Assembly: GCF_029490015.1 (NCBI RefSeq)
Contig: NZ_CP120468.1
Location: forward strand, 1,612,001 to 1,676,000
Length of the DNA: 64,000 nucleotides
Direction of reading: 5' to 3'
Source: Halobaculum limi
GTDB lineage: Archaea > Halobacteriota > Halobacteria > Halobacteriales > Haloferacaceae
The position numbers and the translations under genes are program-made. Of the stretch, positions 28,124 to 37,020 are shown one piece after another. Positions within the stretch are counted from its first letter, which is position 1; every line of letters starts with the position of its first letter. Under the pieces are notes generated by a model, which saw only the letters and a program-made list of their open reading frames with translations, was not told the DNA's origin and did no database searches.

Positions 28124-28286
28124 AATCCGGCCGCGAGAGGCGAGCGAGTCGATTGGTAAGTGTTCAAGCCAAACCTTCCCTACAAATGGGATACTACTTG
28201 TGAGCGCCTCTACGGTAGCTGTTGGGAAATCAACTCACGGGAGATGAAGAGCGCTGGGAAGGCGATCAGATGTGCTACTGAAGCGC

Positions 28287-29273
28287 CTATGAGTTTCGAA
28301 CGAGTGGCTCATACCAGTCTCTATTCGATCGATACCACTGGATAAACTCAGTCACTCCTAATTCGATACCGATTGAAGGATCATATCCAATCGCTTCGCG
28401 AGCCTTCGAAACGTCAGCATGTGTGTGGGCCGCGTCTGCTTCCTGTTCGGCCTCGTATCGCAGATCTAATTCGGGTGCGAGTTCATCCCGAATCAACGTA
28501 GCCAATTTCTCAATCGAGATGGTATCGGTGCTTCCGATATTCAGTATGTCGCCGCCGACAACGTCAGCCTCAAGCAACGTTTGGTTTGCCTTGACCACAT
28601 CCGAGACGTGGGTGAAATCCCGGGTCTGCTTGCCACTCCCGTAAATGACAGGCGCTTCTCCATTCATACATCGGGAGACAAAATTTGAAATCGCCATATT
28701 CGGACGCATCCGCGGGCCATACACAGTAAAATATCGGAGACAGACAGTAGAGAGACTATGTAGTTCCGAATAGACGCGAGCAAGCTCTTCTGTTGCGAGC
28801 TTTGATACTCCATAAGGACTCACCGGCTCAGTCGGATGATCCTCATCATAGGGAAGATACTGCGCTTTTCCATACACCGATGAGGAGCTCGCGATAAGAA
28901 CCCTCTCGACATCGGCTTCAACGCTCGATTGAAGCAGATTGACCGTTCCGTCGACGTTGGTTGCAGTAACCTCCCGAGGATTTTCAACACTTGCTCGCAC
29001 ACCAGCTTGAGCTGCTTGATGCACTACAGCATCCATCTCTTCGACTAGCTCTCCGACGAGATCGGCGTTACGAATATCTCCCTGAATGAACTCGTAGCTT
29101 CCCGTGTGTTCGTTCGCGGCCGATTGGCACTGTTCGATAGTGTGCTGTTTGAGCCCGATATCGTAGAAGGGTTTGAGATTGTCAATAACGGTCACATTGT
29201 GTCCGTCGACAACGAACGCTTCCGCCAAGTGACCGCCGATGAAGCCTGCACCACCAGTTACGAGAATATCCAT
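28287..29273 (-). CDS. UDP-glucose 4-epimerase-like SDR
   Basis: This protein has 328 residues from ATG 29273; the 21 residues upstream in frame do not belong to the fold. Rossmann motif TGGAGFIGGHLAE lies at residues 5-17, and the catalytic motif is canonical, with SSSSVYGKA (about 125) and YGVSKLATEEL giving YxxxK (about 148). YGSGKQTRDFTHVSDVV is typical of GalE/WbpP-type enzymes. It would interconvert UDP-hexoses, UDP-HexNAc or uronic acids for the surface glycan. It heads or shares the minus-strand run with WbqC and the YdjM-like gene upstream. Confidence 0.88.
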   Translation of the reverse strand: MDILVTGGAGFIGGHLAEAFVVDGHNVTVIDNLKPFYDIGLKQHTIEQCQSAANEHTGSYEFIQGDIRNADLVGELVEEMDAVVHQAAQAGVRASVENPREVTATNVDGTVNLLQSSVEADVERVLIASSSSVYGKAQYLPYDEDHPTEPVSPYGVSKLATEELARVYSELHSLSTVCLRYFTVYGPRMRPNMAISNFVSRCMNGEAPVIYGSGKQTRDFTHVSDVVKANQTLLEADVVGGDILNIGSTDTISIEKLATLIRDELAPELDLRYEAEQEADAAHTHADVSKAREAIGYDPSIGIELGVTEFIQWYRSNRDWYEPLVRNS

Positions 29274-29389
29274 ATGACAGTGGACTATCAATAGCTCAGT
29301 AGCTCCTTCGGGGATTTCAGCAGGGCGAAAATCCATCTCTCAGCTCCTTGGCTCACGGGAGTCTCTGTTTGTCACCACAGAATCCTCAC

Positions 29390-30448
29390 TCAGCGAATAA
29401 ACTGAGAGGGATCATCAGCAGAGAATATCACGTCTAATGCACAGACATTCCCGCCTTCCCACGTTGGCTCCCAGTCTTGGATTTCGACATCGATGTTTTG
29501 GGCTGTGAATGGGGCCTCATCGACGTAGTTTTCATATCCTGTCTTCCCTGAGAGATAAGAATCGCCATCGAACGCGGCGGTCAATTCCGCGAGATATTCT
29601 GATGGGTCGCCTGGATGTTCCACATCAACGTGGCTTGAGCGGACTACCTTCGAATCGATCTCGAACCGTTCGAAGAGCTCTTCGAGCAACGGGATTGTTA
29701 AATCAACTAACAACTCGGAGGATACTACCTTTGCTGGTTCCACCCCGGTAAGATCCCACAGCGATTCGGGCGGCAGTACTTCGACATCGGTGTTTGCAGG
29801 AATGTATTCAGCGAGTTCGACGAGGGCCTGATCCCGCTGCCGTCTTCTCACATTGATCTGGTGTTCCATTGGATCCAACCGCTCTGCAAGGGCTCGAACG
29901 GAATCGACTAGATTGGCTGCGTCGCGTTCTCGGCCTTCTGACCGAGCCACTGAGATCTGGTTGCCAAGTGCCTCTTTCTTCAGTTGTAGGTTAGATACCT
30001 TGTGTTCGGAATCCTGCAACGCTGAATCGTGCTTCAAAACTTCATCCAGAACCGACGACCCTTCTTGCCCAACCACGTCTCGGAGTAATTTGGTCGACTC
30101 ACGGACTGCTTCAATCGTCGGGACAGATAGCAATAGGCTCTCAAAGAATGGTTCAAACGCGTACGCACGCGGCCCGTATTTGTGGACCAGCGTTTCGATG
30201 TGTTCGCTCATCCACGGTGTCGACATATCGATCGTCGCATCACAGATCCGCGTCTTCGTTCCGCTATGTTCTACCGGAATCGTCAACCAATCACTCTCAC
30301 CGACTGAGATCGCTGCTCTGTGTTGGCGAGACCGTCGGGAGAACTCAACATCGTCGTAGATGATGAACACATCCGCTTGCTGTGCTCGTGCAAGGTAGTG
30401 TAGGCGGGGAAAGTACCGCGGTTGATATGCGGTGACTGTTGTAACCAC
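29390..30448 (-). CDS. WbqC-like family protein with a coiled-coil insertion
   Basis: This 352-residue protein starts at GTG. The N-terminus (TAYQPRYFPRLHYLARAQQADVF, in part, then YDDVEFSRRSRQHRAAI) and the C-terminus (LDLTIPLLEELFERF-like segment, SGKTGYENYVDE) match the WbqC family, which is found in O-antigen clusters and linked to amino-sugar modification. Between about residues 125 and 205 lies a charged, heptad-like helical region (HKVSNLQLKKEALGNQ, EGRERDAANLVDSVRA) that looks like a coiled coil and is longer than I would expect for WbqC. Its exact reaction is not established for the family. Confidence 0.8.
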   Translation of the reverse strand: MVTTVTAYQPRYFPRLHYLARAQQADVFIIYDDVEFSRRSRQHRAAISVGESDWLTIPVEHSGTKTRICDATIDMSTPWMSEHIETLVHKYGPRAYAFEPFFESLLLSVPTIEAVRESTKLLRDVVGQEGSSVLDEVLKHDSALQDSEHKVSNLQLKKEALGNQISVARSEGRERDAANLVDSVRALAERLDPMEHQINVRRRQRDQALVELAEYIPANTDVEVLPPESLWDLTGVEPAKVVSSELLVDLTIPLLEELFERFEIDSKVVRSSHVDVEHPGDPSEYLAELTAAFDGDSYLSGKTGYENYVDEAPFTAQNIDVEIQDWEPTWEGGNVCALDVIFSADDPSQFIR

Positions 30449-30552
30449 ATTTATAATATTGCTGTAATGTCATATAATACTCCGGTTGAATCAGACTGAT
30501 CTCGGCGAAGCACTTCCTGAGCCTACGGCCACTAGCGACGGCGAGTACGTAC

Positions 30553-31080
30553 TCAGGGGTCTGTTCTTGGAGCTTTGGACCAGAGAAACCAGAGTAGCTG
30601 CTGTCCAAGGAGGAGACCGGAACAAACGACTGCCAATCGAACAAGGTCACTGAGCTCGATCTCTGCGAGGTGAATGAGGAGGTCGGGTTCAATTTCGAAC
30701 GTTGGCGCTGGGAGCAGTGGCCACAGAAGATAGGATACTTCAGAGATGTCGCCGCGGATGACTGCTGTTGGAAGGTCACTGAGAAGTCCCAAGAAGTACC
30801 CTAAAAGCACCAGCAAGGCGAGGTCATCATATTCTGTATTACGGACCGACAGAACAACCACTACAGCAACAATCGCCCAGATGACAGCGGAGTGACCAAG
30901 CGATCGACCGCTTGGAAGCAGTGGGACGATCCAAGTCAGCGGTTTATCAACTAAGTCTGGAACCTGCGTTCCAACGATGACTGCCAGAACTTCTCGGCCG
31001 AAAAGGGGTCGCCGTCGCCATCCGATCCACAGTACCGTTATCACAACATATCCAACTGCGGCATGTCCCCACGGCCACAT
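30553..31080 (-). CDS. YdjM/DUF457-like membrane-bound metal-dependent hydrolase family protein
   Basis: This 175-residue protein has about four membrane segments. The early motif WGHAAVGYV, then TQVPDLVDKPLTW and GRSLGHSAVIWA, give the conserved His and Asp residues of the YdjM/LexA-regulated membrane hydrolase family. It begins the minus-strand run YdjM-WbqC-epimerase. Its substrate is unknown; similar genes occur in haloarchaeal surface-glycan regions. Confidence 0.82.
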   Translation of the reverse strand: MWPWGHAAVGYVVITVLWIGWRRRPLFGREVLAVIVGTQVPDLVDKPLTWIVPLLPSGRSLGHSAVIWAIVAVVVVLSVRNTEYDDLALLVLLGYFLGLLSDLPTAVIRGDISEVSYLLWPLLPAPTFEIEPDLLIHLAEIELSDLVRLAVVCSGLLLGQQLLWFLWSKAPRTDP

Positions 31081-31470
31081 AACTGATTGCTGGGCGTAGA
31101 GGCGGATAGCGGTATCGCCTACTCCATCTGAACGAAATCGCTTGGAATGGAGGTAGGTGGTATTCCAACGGAGAGCCTACGTCAAAATGCCGATGTAGGG
31201 CCTGGACTGCGAGCTCATCAGTTTGACTTTCTTGCGGTGTACACTCGGTTGTTGGCTCGTCGAGAAGAACACGATATTCGGGTAGCAAGTTCACCTTACT
31301 GCTGGTATCCAGTGTATAATCCGCCCTACACCGCTACGTGCCTCCAGCCAAAATAATGAATACAACTAATTGCTACAAGATGTTTAAGTCCAGATACTAT
31401 CAGCAAAATGTTTTAATAATGTAATCGACCTGCGAAAAGGGTTAAATTATAAAACTCATATTACCCGAGC

Positions 31471-31704
31471 GTGGCATCTCACAGTCGAAGTAAGGAAGAT
31501 CAAACTGCAGATAATCGGCAAACTCGGGATAACCCTGACGTTGGTCGGCGCAGTTTTCTAACAATGGCTGGAGCGGCCGCTGCTTCTGCCATTTATTACT
31601 CTAGTACGGTATCCGCGACTCAAGCTACCACACCCGAAACAGGGTATGGAGCGAACGGGTACGGAGAACTGGGGTATGGCAGTATTGAGTCAATAAATAG
31701 CTAA
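31471..31704 (+). CDS. Small Tat-exported protein with GYG repeats
   Basis: This 77-residue protein starts at GTG 31471, with a TATA-like TTATAAAA at 31447-31454 that would suit a leaderless or nearly leaderless mRNA. The leader VGRRSFLTMAGAAAASA contains the RR-x-F-L Tat motif. After the leader only about 25 residues remain, ending in a GYGANGYGELGYGS repeat. It looks like the secreted N-terminal part seen on larger haloarchaeal surface proteins, here ending early. The next two genes follow closely on the same strand, so a small operon with the beta-helix protein is likely. Confidence 0.65.
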   Translation: MASHSRSKEDQTADNRQTRDNPDVGRRSFLTMAGAAAASAIYYSSTVSATQATTPETGYGANGYGELGYGSIESINS

Positions 31705-31723
31705 TCAGATCACAACGGCACCT

Positions 31724-31891
31724 ATGAAACAAATACAAGTAGACCTGGGGATCGGTGCGGTTCGACAGTATCGCGAAGAAAATACCGCTTCGAACGGAAG
31801 CAGACAGTTGACTGTCCGCAACACCGAAGTGAAGACTGATGCGGCCGAACTATCATCCAAACTAACGGAAGAATCTGAGGTGGTGTATTAA
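31724..31891 (+). CDS. Small hypothetical protein coupled to the beta-helix gene
   Basis: A 55-codon ORF starts at ATG 31724 (MKQIQVDLGIGAVRQ) and ends TAA overlapping the next ATG (TAATG at 31889-31893). It fills the space between the Tat microprotein and the beta-helix gene without a gap, which argues for real translation and coupling. It is polar and acidic, with no signal peptide, membrane segment or Cys. Not recognised. Confidence 0.5.
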   Translation: MKQIQVDLGIGAVRQYREENTASNGSRQLTVRNTEVKTDAAELSSKLTEESEVVY

Positions 31892-33597
31892 TGCCAACAA
31901 CTGTTTCTACTATCGACGAACTGCAGAGTGCAGTCGAGAATGCCGGTCCTGGTTCGGAGATTATCGCGCGCGGGGGGACATACGATCTGTCCTCACGGTG
32001 GGTAGTCACCGCTGGTGGTGCACGGAATAATCCGCTTGTTATTCGCGCTGCCGATGGTGAGACACCACACATTCGATTCGATTCTGGCGGTCGTTCGGAG
32101 AAAGATGACAACGGTATTCAATTCCGAAGTCCTCACGTACATTTCGTCGGGTTCGAAGTTTCTGGATCTGGATGGAAAGGCGTCAACACCGATGGAGACG
32201 CCGACGACGTAGTTTTCGAGGATCTTGACGTCCACGACTGCTATGTCTGGGGGATAATGAACAACGACTGTGACAACGTCACCTTCCGCAACTGTGATTC
32301 ACATCACAATAGGGGTAATCCGGGCAATGCTGACGGGTTCAATATGACCGGCTCCGCGGAAAATGGGCTAATTGAAGGCTGCCGTTCGTGGGGGAATGGT
32401 GACGATGGATACGACACGTGGGTCTCTCGGAATCACACGATCCGAAACTGCTGGGCGTGGGACAACGGTCACGACGGCGGCGACGGAAACGGGTTCAAAC
32501 TTGGCGGCGGGCCAGACGACGGTGGGGGCCACCTCGTCCACAACTGTGTAGCGTACGACAACAGCTATCGCGGCTTCGATTGGAACACGACCGATCAGGC
32601 ACTCGAGATTTACAATTGCACCGCAGTCGACAACCCGGTCAATTACCGGTTCAACGAGAATGGACCGTACACACTCCGAAACAACATTTCAGTCGGTGGG
32701 AGTGTGTATCTCGCTGATGAAGTCGACGATACCAATAACACGTGGAATCTCGACATCTCGGACCCGATGATTGTCTCGACTGATCCGACCGATGCAGAGT
32801 TTATGCAACTCCAAAGCGACAGCCCTTGCATCGATGCTGGAGAAGACGTAGGGCTGCCATTCGCGGGCTCGGCTCCCGATCTCGGCGCATTCGAGTCGGA
32901 AGGTCAGATTGGTACTGGTGGCGGAGAAGAAGAGCCAACTGACAGCACAACGCTTGGTGACGGAGAAACCCCATTGTATGCGGTGGATGCCGAGACGAAC
33001 AGCCTGTTCCAGACTGAGCACGCTGGATTCACCAACGAAGGATACATCAATTTCGATCAAGACAGCGGGGCATTTGCCCGTTGGCAGCTCGATGTTGAAA
33101 CCGCTGACCAGTACCAACTTGAGATCCGGTTCGCGAACGGGGGGTCCGGTGACCGGACTGCGAACCTCACGTACGCCGGCACACAACAGCAGATCACGTT
33201 CCCGCAGACGGGCGGATGGACGGACTGGGCAACGATGACGGAATCAGTCGAGTTGCCGAGTGGCTCGGTTGAACTCACAATTGAGACGACGGGGCAGGAT
33301 GCTGGTAACGTTGATATGGTCACAATCTGGCCAATCCAGGAGACTGAGCCTAGTGAACCGACCACTGGTGACACTACCAACCACGGCTTCGCTACTCCCG
33401 AGCCGGGGCAAGCCGACTGGCATATCCCCCTCAATGAGAACTTTGAGGCCATCGACAGGGTTGCTCCTGTTGTGGACGTGGATGGTGCCAAAACAGAGTA
33501 TACCCCTACTGAGCGGTCTCTGTATATCGCACTGGATACCGGAGTAATCTATGTGGGCGATGGTTCACAGTGGAACCAGCTCGGTAGCCTGAACTAG
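31891..33597 (+). CDS. Right-handed beta-helix (pectate-lyase-like) protein with carbohydrate-binding module
   Basis: This 568-residue protein has a parallel beta-helix at residues 1-330, with repeated N-C-x-short turns such as VTFRNCDSHHNRG, LIEGCRSWGNGDDGYD and LVHNCVAYDNSYRG; it resembles PL9/PL1-type polysaccharide lyases. A Gly/Glu linker follows, then a CBM35/CBM6-like beta-sandwich (about 360-490; ARWQLDVETADQYQLEIRFA). A C-terminal segment (about 500-568) has WHIPLNENFEAID and YIALDTGVIYVGDG. It lacks any signal peptide of its own although the domains are of secreted type. The TAATG overlap links it to the 55-residue gene. Likely binds or trims surface polysaccharide. Confidence 0.82.
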   Translation: MPTTVSTIDELQSAVENAGPGSEIIARGGTYDLSSRWVVTAGGARNNPLVIRAADGETPHIRFDSGGRSEKDDNGIQFRSPHVHFVGFEVSGSGWKGVNTDGDADDVVFEDLDVHDCYVWGIMNNDCDNVTFRNCDSHHNRGNPGNADGFNMTGSAENGLIEGCRSWGNGDDGYDTWVSRNHTIRNCWAWDNGHDGGDGNGFKLGGGPDDGGGHLVHNCVAYDNSYRGFDWNTTDQALEIYNCTAVDNPVNYRFNENGPYTLRNNISVGGSVYLADEVDDTNNTWNLDISDPMIVSTDPTDAEFMQLQSDSPCIDAGEDVGLPFAGSAPDLGAFESEGQIGTGGGEEEPTDSTTLGDGETPLYAVDAETNSLFQTEHAGFTNEGYINFDQDSGAFARWQLDVETADQYQLEIRFANGGSGDRTANLTYAGTQQQITFPQTGGWTDWATMTESVELPSGSVELTIETTGQDAGNVDMVTIWPIQETEPSEPTTGDTTNHGFATPEPGQADWHIPLNENFEAIDRVAPVVDVDGAKTEYTPTERSLYIALDTGVIYVGDGSQWNQLGSLN

Positions 33598-34529
33598 CGT
33601 TTCTCGACTGGGTTTTTTGACGGTGTACTTGAGTAGTACCTTCGATCAGGGCTATCGAAGTGATCAAGTTCGATTTCCCCATTTGCTGATTTATCCCGTT
33701 TCGCTTGCCAGCGAGCGTGACGGACGAGAACCGTAATGGGGATTTCGGATACTCCGCATAAGCTCGCTACGATTACCCGATGTCTTCCATCATCAAGTAT
33801 CGCCTCGCCATCAGGGCCAATATTCACCGAAATCGCTTGGAGCGGTACGGGAAATCGATTCGCGGAGTGATCGAAAAGCGGGTCGTCGTACGTATCTGAT
33901 TCAAGATCACTGGGGTGGAGAAATCCCTCTTCGTCGATCTGCCGATACAGCTCATCTAACCCCCGACACCGCTCTTTGATATCTGTCTCCGTTGTGCAGT
34001 AGTGCCAGACAGACTCCCCAGACTGGACTTGCGCTACAAGGTCCTGATAGCGTTCGGTCTCTTCCCAGGGAACGCCGTCGACGAAGTGTCGTTTCATCAT
34101 CTGGTACAGATCGTACTCTCGGAGGCGCTCGACGTTGTGATTCCAGTCTCCTCCAACAACTCTCCCCGCTGAGCTTTTCCCGAACTCTGTCCCTCCAACC
34201 ATCTTGAGAGTGATGTCGTCTGGCGATATCCAGTAGGTCGCCAACGGACGAATCGGCGCGTGATATTTTCTATTCACGAGGAGCGTCCGGATTCGGAGCC
34301 AAGCCTCGAAACCCCTCCTGTGGCCATACTGGAAACGGGGATCGAAGACCAACAATTCTCGAATCCTATTTTTGCTCGGTACGTTGCTGAGAACGCTGCG
34401 CACAGAAGCGAGTTCCAGAGACATATTTGTACAGTACTGCCCTGCATCGTGTTGAGATAGCCTTGTTAGTAGGGACGTACATGAATTCCGAGACATTGGA
34501 GCGGAACGCCTGGCTTTCAAACGCAACAC
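33594..34529 (-). CDS. ParB-nuclease-fold-like protein of glycan clusters
   Basis: This 311-residue protein may begin instead at ATG 34424 (MSLELAS), since the first 35 residues look unlike a conserved fold. No membrane segment is present. Near the C-terminus (about 250-285) is ILDDGRHRVIVASLCGVSEIP, the GxHR-type motif of ParB/Srx-like domains; YWISPDDI and WEETERYQDLV are seen upstream. Such proteins are frequent beside haloarchaeal glycosyltransferases, but the function is unknown. It follows the GT4 gene by 15 bases on the same strand, and its end overlaps the beta-helix gene by 4 bases tail to tail. Confidence 0.65.
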   Translation of the reverse strand: MLRLKARRSAPMSRNSCTSLLTRLSQHDAGQYCTNMSLELASVRSVLSNVPSKNRIRELLVFDPRFQYGHRRGFEAWLRIRTLLVNRKYHAPIRPLATYWISPDDITLKMVGGTEFGKSSAGRVVGGDWNHNVERLREYDLYQMMKRHFVDGVPWEETERYQDLVAQVQSGESVWHYCTTETDIKERCRGLDELYRQIDEEGFLHPSDLESDTYDDPLFDHSANRFPVPLQAISVNIGPDGEAILDDGRHRVIVASLCGVSEIPITVLVRHARWQAKRDKSANGEIELDHFDSPDRRYYSSTPSKNPVEKR

Positions 34530-34544
34530 AGCTATGACCGCGGG

Positions 34545-35759
34545 TTACCTCTGAAGCTCTTCGTACACTGCTTCGAACCTATCTACCATCGCCTCACGAG
34601 TGTACTGGTCGAATGCTACTGCCTGTGCGTGCTCACCCAAGGCTGCCGCCTGTTGCCGATCACTGAGTAGCTGATCGATCGCGCCCGCGAGCGCCGTCGG
34701 TGTCTTCGATGAAACAAGGAGCCCGGTTTCTCCGTCTGAGATGAGCTCATTCGTTCCGTTGACGTCTGTAGCGACGATAGGGAGGCCTGCTGCCATTGCT
34801 TCTTGTACTGCTCCGGGAAGCCCTTCCCAATGCGACGGAAACACGAAGATATCGAGCATGTCGAGGATGGCTGGGATGTCATCACGTGAGCCTGTGAAAC
34901 AGACCTGCTGGTCGACGCCAAGTTCCCGTGCAGTCGCCTCCAGTGACTCACGCTGTGGTCCATATCCGACAATCAGAAGTTGGGCTTCTGGATGAGATTG
35001 GGAGACGTTTGACCAAGCGTGGAGCAGATCACTATGGCCTTTTCGTTCAACTAACCGACCAACGGTGCCTACGACCGGCACGTCCGGTGGAATCGAAAGT
35101 TCATCTCGAATCTCGTCACCAACTCCATCAACGGTGTGATACTCTTCCAAGTCTCGTCCGTTAGGTATCCTTCTGATAATTTCTGGATTGAGACCCCAGT
35201 CAGCATAGTATTGGGCACCGGCACGCGAATTCGAGATAATTCGATCAGTGAACTTCACAGTCAGGCGGTCGAGGAGTTCATACAGTCTTGGCATTGAGTT
35301 GTGATCCCCGCGTTCACCGCTGATGACCGCGGTCGGTGGAGATACTAAGCCTGCAATCCGGCACAAAATATTGTCTCGGAATAAAAACGAGTGCAGGATA
35401 TCGGGCCGATTCCGATACACTTCGAAAACGAATGTGAGCGGTGCGATGAAATACATCAACGGATTCGCTGCACCGGTTATTTGGTAGGTGCTATCCCCAT
35501 ACGTTGGGGTGACTCCAAGTGTCCGATGTGTAATATCATCTGCAAGTTCTTCGGCGAGTGGATTGGTGTTGAACACAGTCCACAGTACGACATCATATCG
35601 ATCTCGATCAATCCCATTCACGAGTTCGATAACGGTCCGTTCAGCTCCACCGACTGAGAGTGCTAAGATAAGAATCCATATCGTGGGACGTTCGCTGGAT
35701 TCGCTGGAGTCCATCCTCCGCTCCTGTTGTACCGTCATAAGGCTCGATTGAACGCCCAC
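34545..35759 (-). CDS. Glycosyltransferase family 4 (first copy)
   Basis: This 404-residue protein may start at ATG 35714 (MDSSESSERP), which begins just before the fold. It is GT-B with N-terminal LSVGGAERTVIELVNGI (acceptor domain), then GTVGRLVERKGHSDLLHAW (about 225) and the donor-site signature PSHWEGLPGAVQEAMAAGLP with EAMA (about 315). The donor is a nucleotide sugar; the linkage cannot be predicted. It heads a two-gene run with the ParB-like gene. Cytoplasmic, peripheral to the membrane. Confidence 0.92.
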   Translation of the reverse strand: MGVQSSLMTVQQERRMDSSESSERPTIWILILALSVGGAERTVIELVNGIDRDRYDVVLWTVFNTNPLAEELADDITHRTLGVTPTYGDSTYQITGAANPLMYFIAPLTFVFEVYRNRPDILHSFLFRDNILCRIAGLVSPPTAVISGERGDHNSMPRLYELLDRLTVKFTDRIISNSRAGAQYYADWGLNPEIIRRIPNGRDLEEYHTVDGVGDEIRDELSIPPDVPVVGTVGRLVERKGHSDLLHAWSNVSQSHPEAQLLIVGYGPQRESLEATARELGVDQQVCFTGSRDDIPAILDMLDIFVFPSHWEGLPGAVQEAMAAGLPIVATDVNGTNELISDGETGLLVSSKTPTALAGAIDQLLSDRQQAAALGEHAQAVAFDQYTREAMVDRFEAVYEELQR

Positions 35760-35892
35760 TGACAGAGGACATTGTTATCCTCCATTATTTCTACAGGGTC
35801 ACAACGCGGATGCTTCTAAGGGTAGCTTAGGATACCCCGCTGTAGTGGTAGAATGTTCATACTAATACGAGCAGATTTTGTCAGTTCCAGCA

Positions 35893-36903
35893 ATGCGTGA
35901 CGGAATCCGGTCTCAGCCTATACGACACCTAGTGCTCCTAAGCCGAATCTGGGTCGACGTTGCCGCAGTAGTAGCAGTTGTCGTGGCTCTTGGATTCGCC
36001 ATTTATATGGACTCCTCTCCGTTGATTCGCGTTCCACTGGCATTCGTGGTGACCTTCGTCGCTCCCGGATACCTTCTTGTACTCGCAGTGTTTCCCCGTG
36101 CGAAGACGCTGAGTAACACAGATCAGGCAGACTCAACGCTCGATGGTGGTATCACGGGCTTTGACCGAGCCGTCCTTTCTGTCGTAGCAAGTTTCAGCCT
36201 CGTCGTTTGTGGTGGGTTGGTGTTGAACACGTTGAACGTTCCATTAACGACTGAGCCATTCCTCGGAATGCTTGCAGCGGTGACTGGTGTGATGCTTCCG
36301 TTTGCAATCTATCGCCGCCGACGCACTCCGAAGCCAGACCGATACATTCCGTGGTATTCAACTGACCGTGAAAACAGAGACCGAAGTTCACAACTCATAC
36401 AATTCGACCTCTTCACGGCTATTCTCATCGTGAGCATTGTGTTCGCTGGTGGTTCTATCGCCTATTCAGCCCAATTTGAAGAGAACGCTGGTGTCACTGA
36501 GTTCTATTTTGAGTTTCCCACGGTTGACGGCGAAAGCTCAGAAGCGATCGACCCGACGAATATGACCGTCGGACAGGAAACGCAATTCGATGTCAGTATT
36601 GGCAACCGAGAGGGAGAGCGTATGCAATATACCGTGATCGGGCAACTTCAGGAAGTACGAAACGGTGATGATGGACTCATTGTGCAAGGGCGTGAGAGAA
36701 TCTATACTGGAACAGTAAATGTTCCCAGCGGGGAAACAGAAAATAGGCCTATCTCGTTTATGCCCGAGACAGCTGGGGAGTACCGACTGGTATTCCTTCT
36801 CTTTGTGGAAGATGCCCCGGCAGAGCCTCGAATCGACTCGGCATATCGAGAGATACATCTCTGGATAAATGTATCCGAACCATCGAATACGACAGCTTCC
36901 TGA
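35893..36903 (+). CDS. DUF1616 membrane protein (first copy)
   Basis: This protein of 336 residues from ATG 35893 (TTG 35878 is an alternative) has four membrane segments in the first half (about 20-45, 50-70, 100-120 and 125-145), a fifth near 190, then an extracellular beta-sandwich-like domain to the end. Its tail SAYREIHLWINVS is almost the same as NAYRELHLWINVS in the second copy at 52857, so the two are paralogues. DUF1616 proteins occur widely in archaeal surface clusters with no proven function. The outer domain has several N-glycosylation sequons. Confidence 0.85.
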   Translation: MRDGIRSQPIRHLVLLSRIWVDVAAVVAVVVALGFAIYMDSSPLIRVPLAFVVTFVAPGYLLVLAVFPRAKTLSNTDQADSTLDGGITGFDRAVLSVVASFSLVVCGGLVLNTLNVPLTTEPFLGMLAAVTGVMLPFAIYRRRRTPKPDRYIPWYSTDRENRDRSSQLIQFDLFTAILIVSIVFAGGSIAYSAQFEENAGVTEFYFEFPTVDGESSEAIDPTNMTVGQETQFDVSIGNREGERMQYTVIGQLQEVRNGDDGLIVQGRERIYTGTVNVPSGETENRPISFMPETAGEYRLVFLLFVEDAPAEPRIDSAYREIHLWINVSEPSNTTAS

Positions 36904-36994
36904 ACCAGATAATGCGGAAGTTCTGACCAAGACGTGGATTATCGGCACCTTGAGAGGTGTATAGATACCATTCACTACATATCAGCTAAATAAC

Positions 36995-37001
36995 TTTTAT
37001 A
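36995..37001 (+). promoter_or_regulatory. TATA box of the 37-39 kb glycosyltransferase operon
   Basis: The sequence TTTTATA lies 20-26 bases before the ATG at 37021, the spacing of a leaderless haloarchaeal promoter. It supports the longer start and an operon running through 39371. Confidence 0.55.
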
Positions 37002-37020
37002 CCCGATATCAACGGTCCGT

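Noticed and set aside
28018-28203. 61-codon plus ORF over the hairpin region
   Set aside because: It is Arg-rich, and its sequence is explained by the inverted repeats. No promoter spacing or conservation signal is visible.
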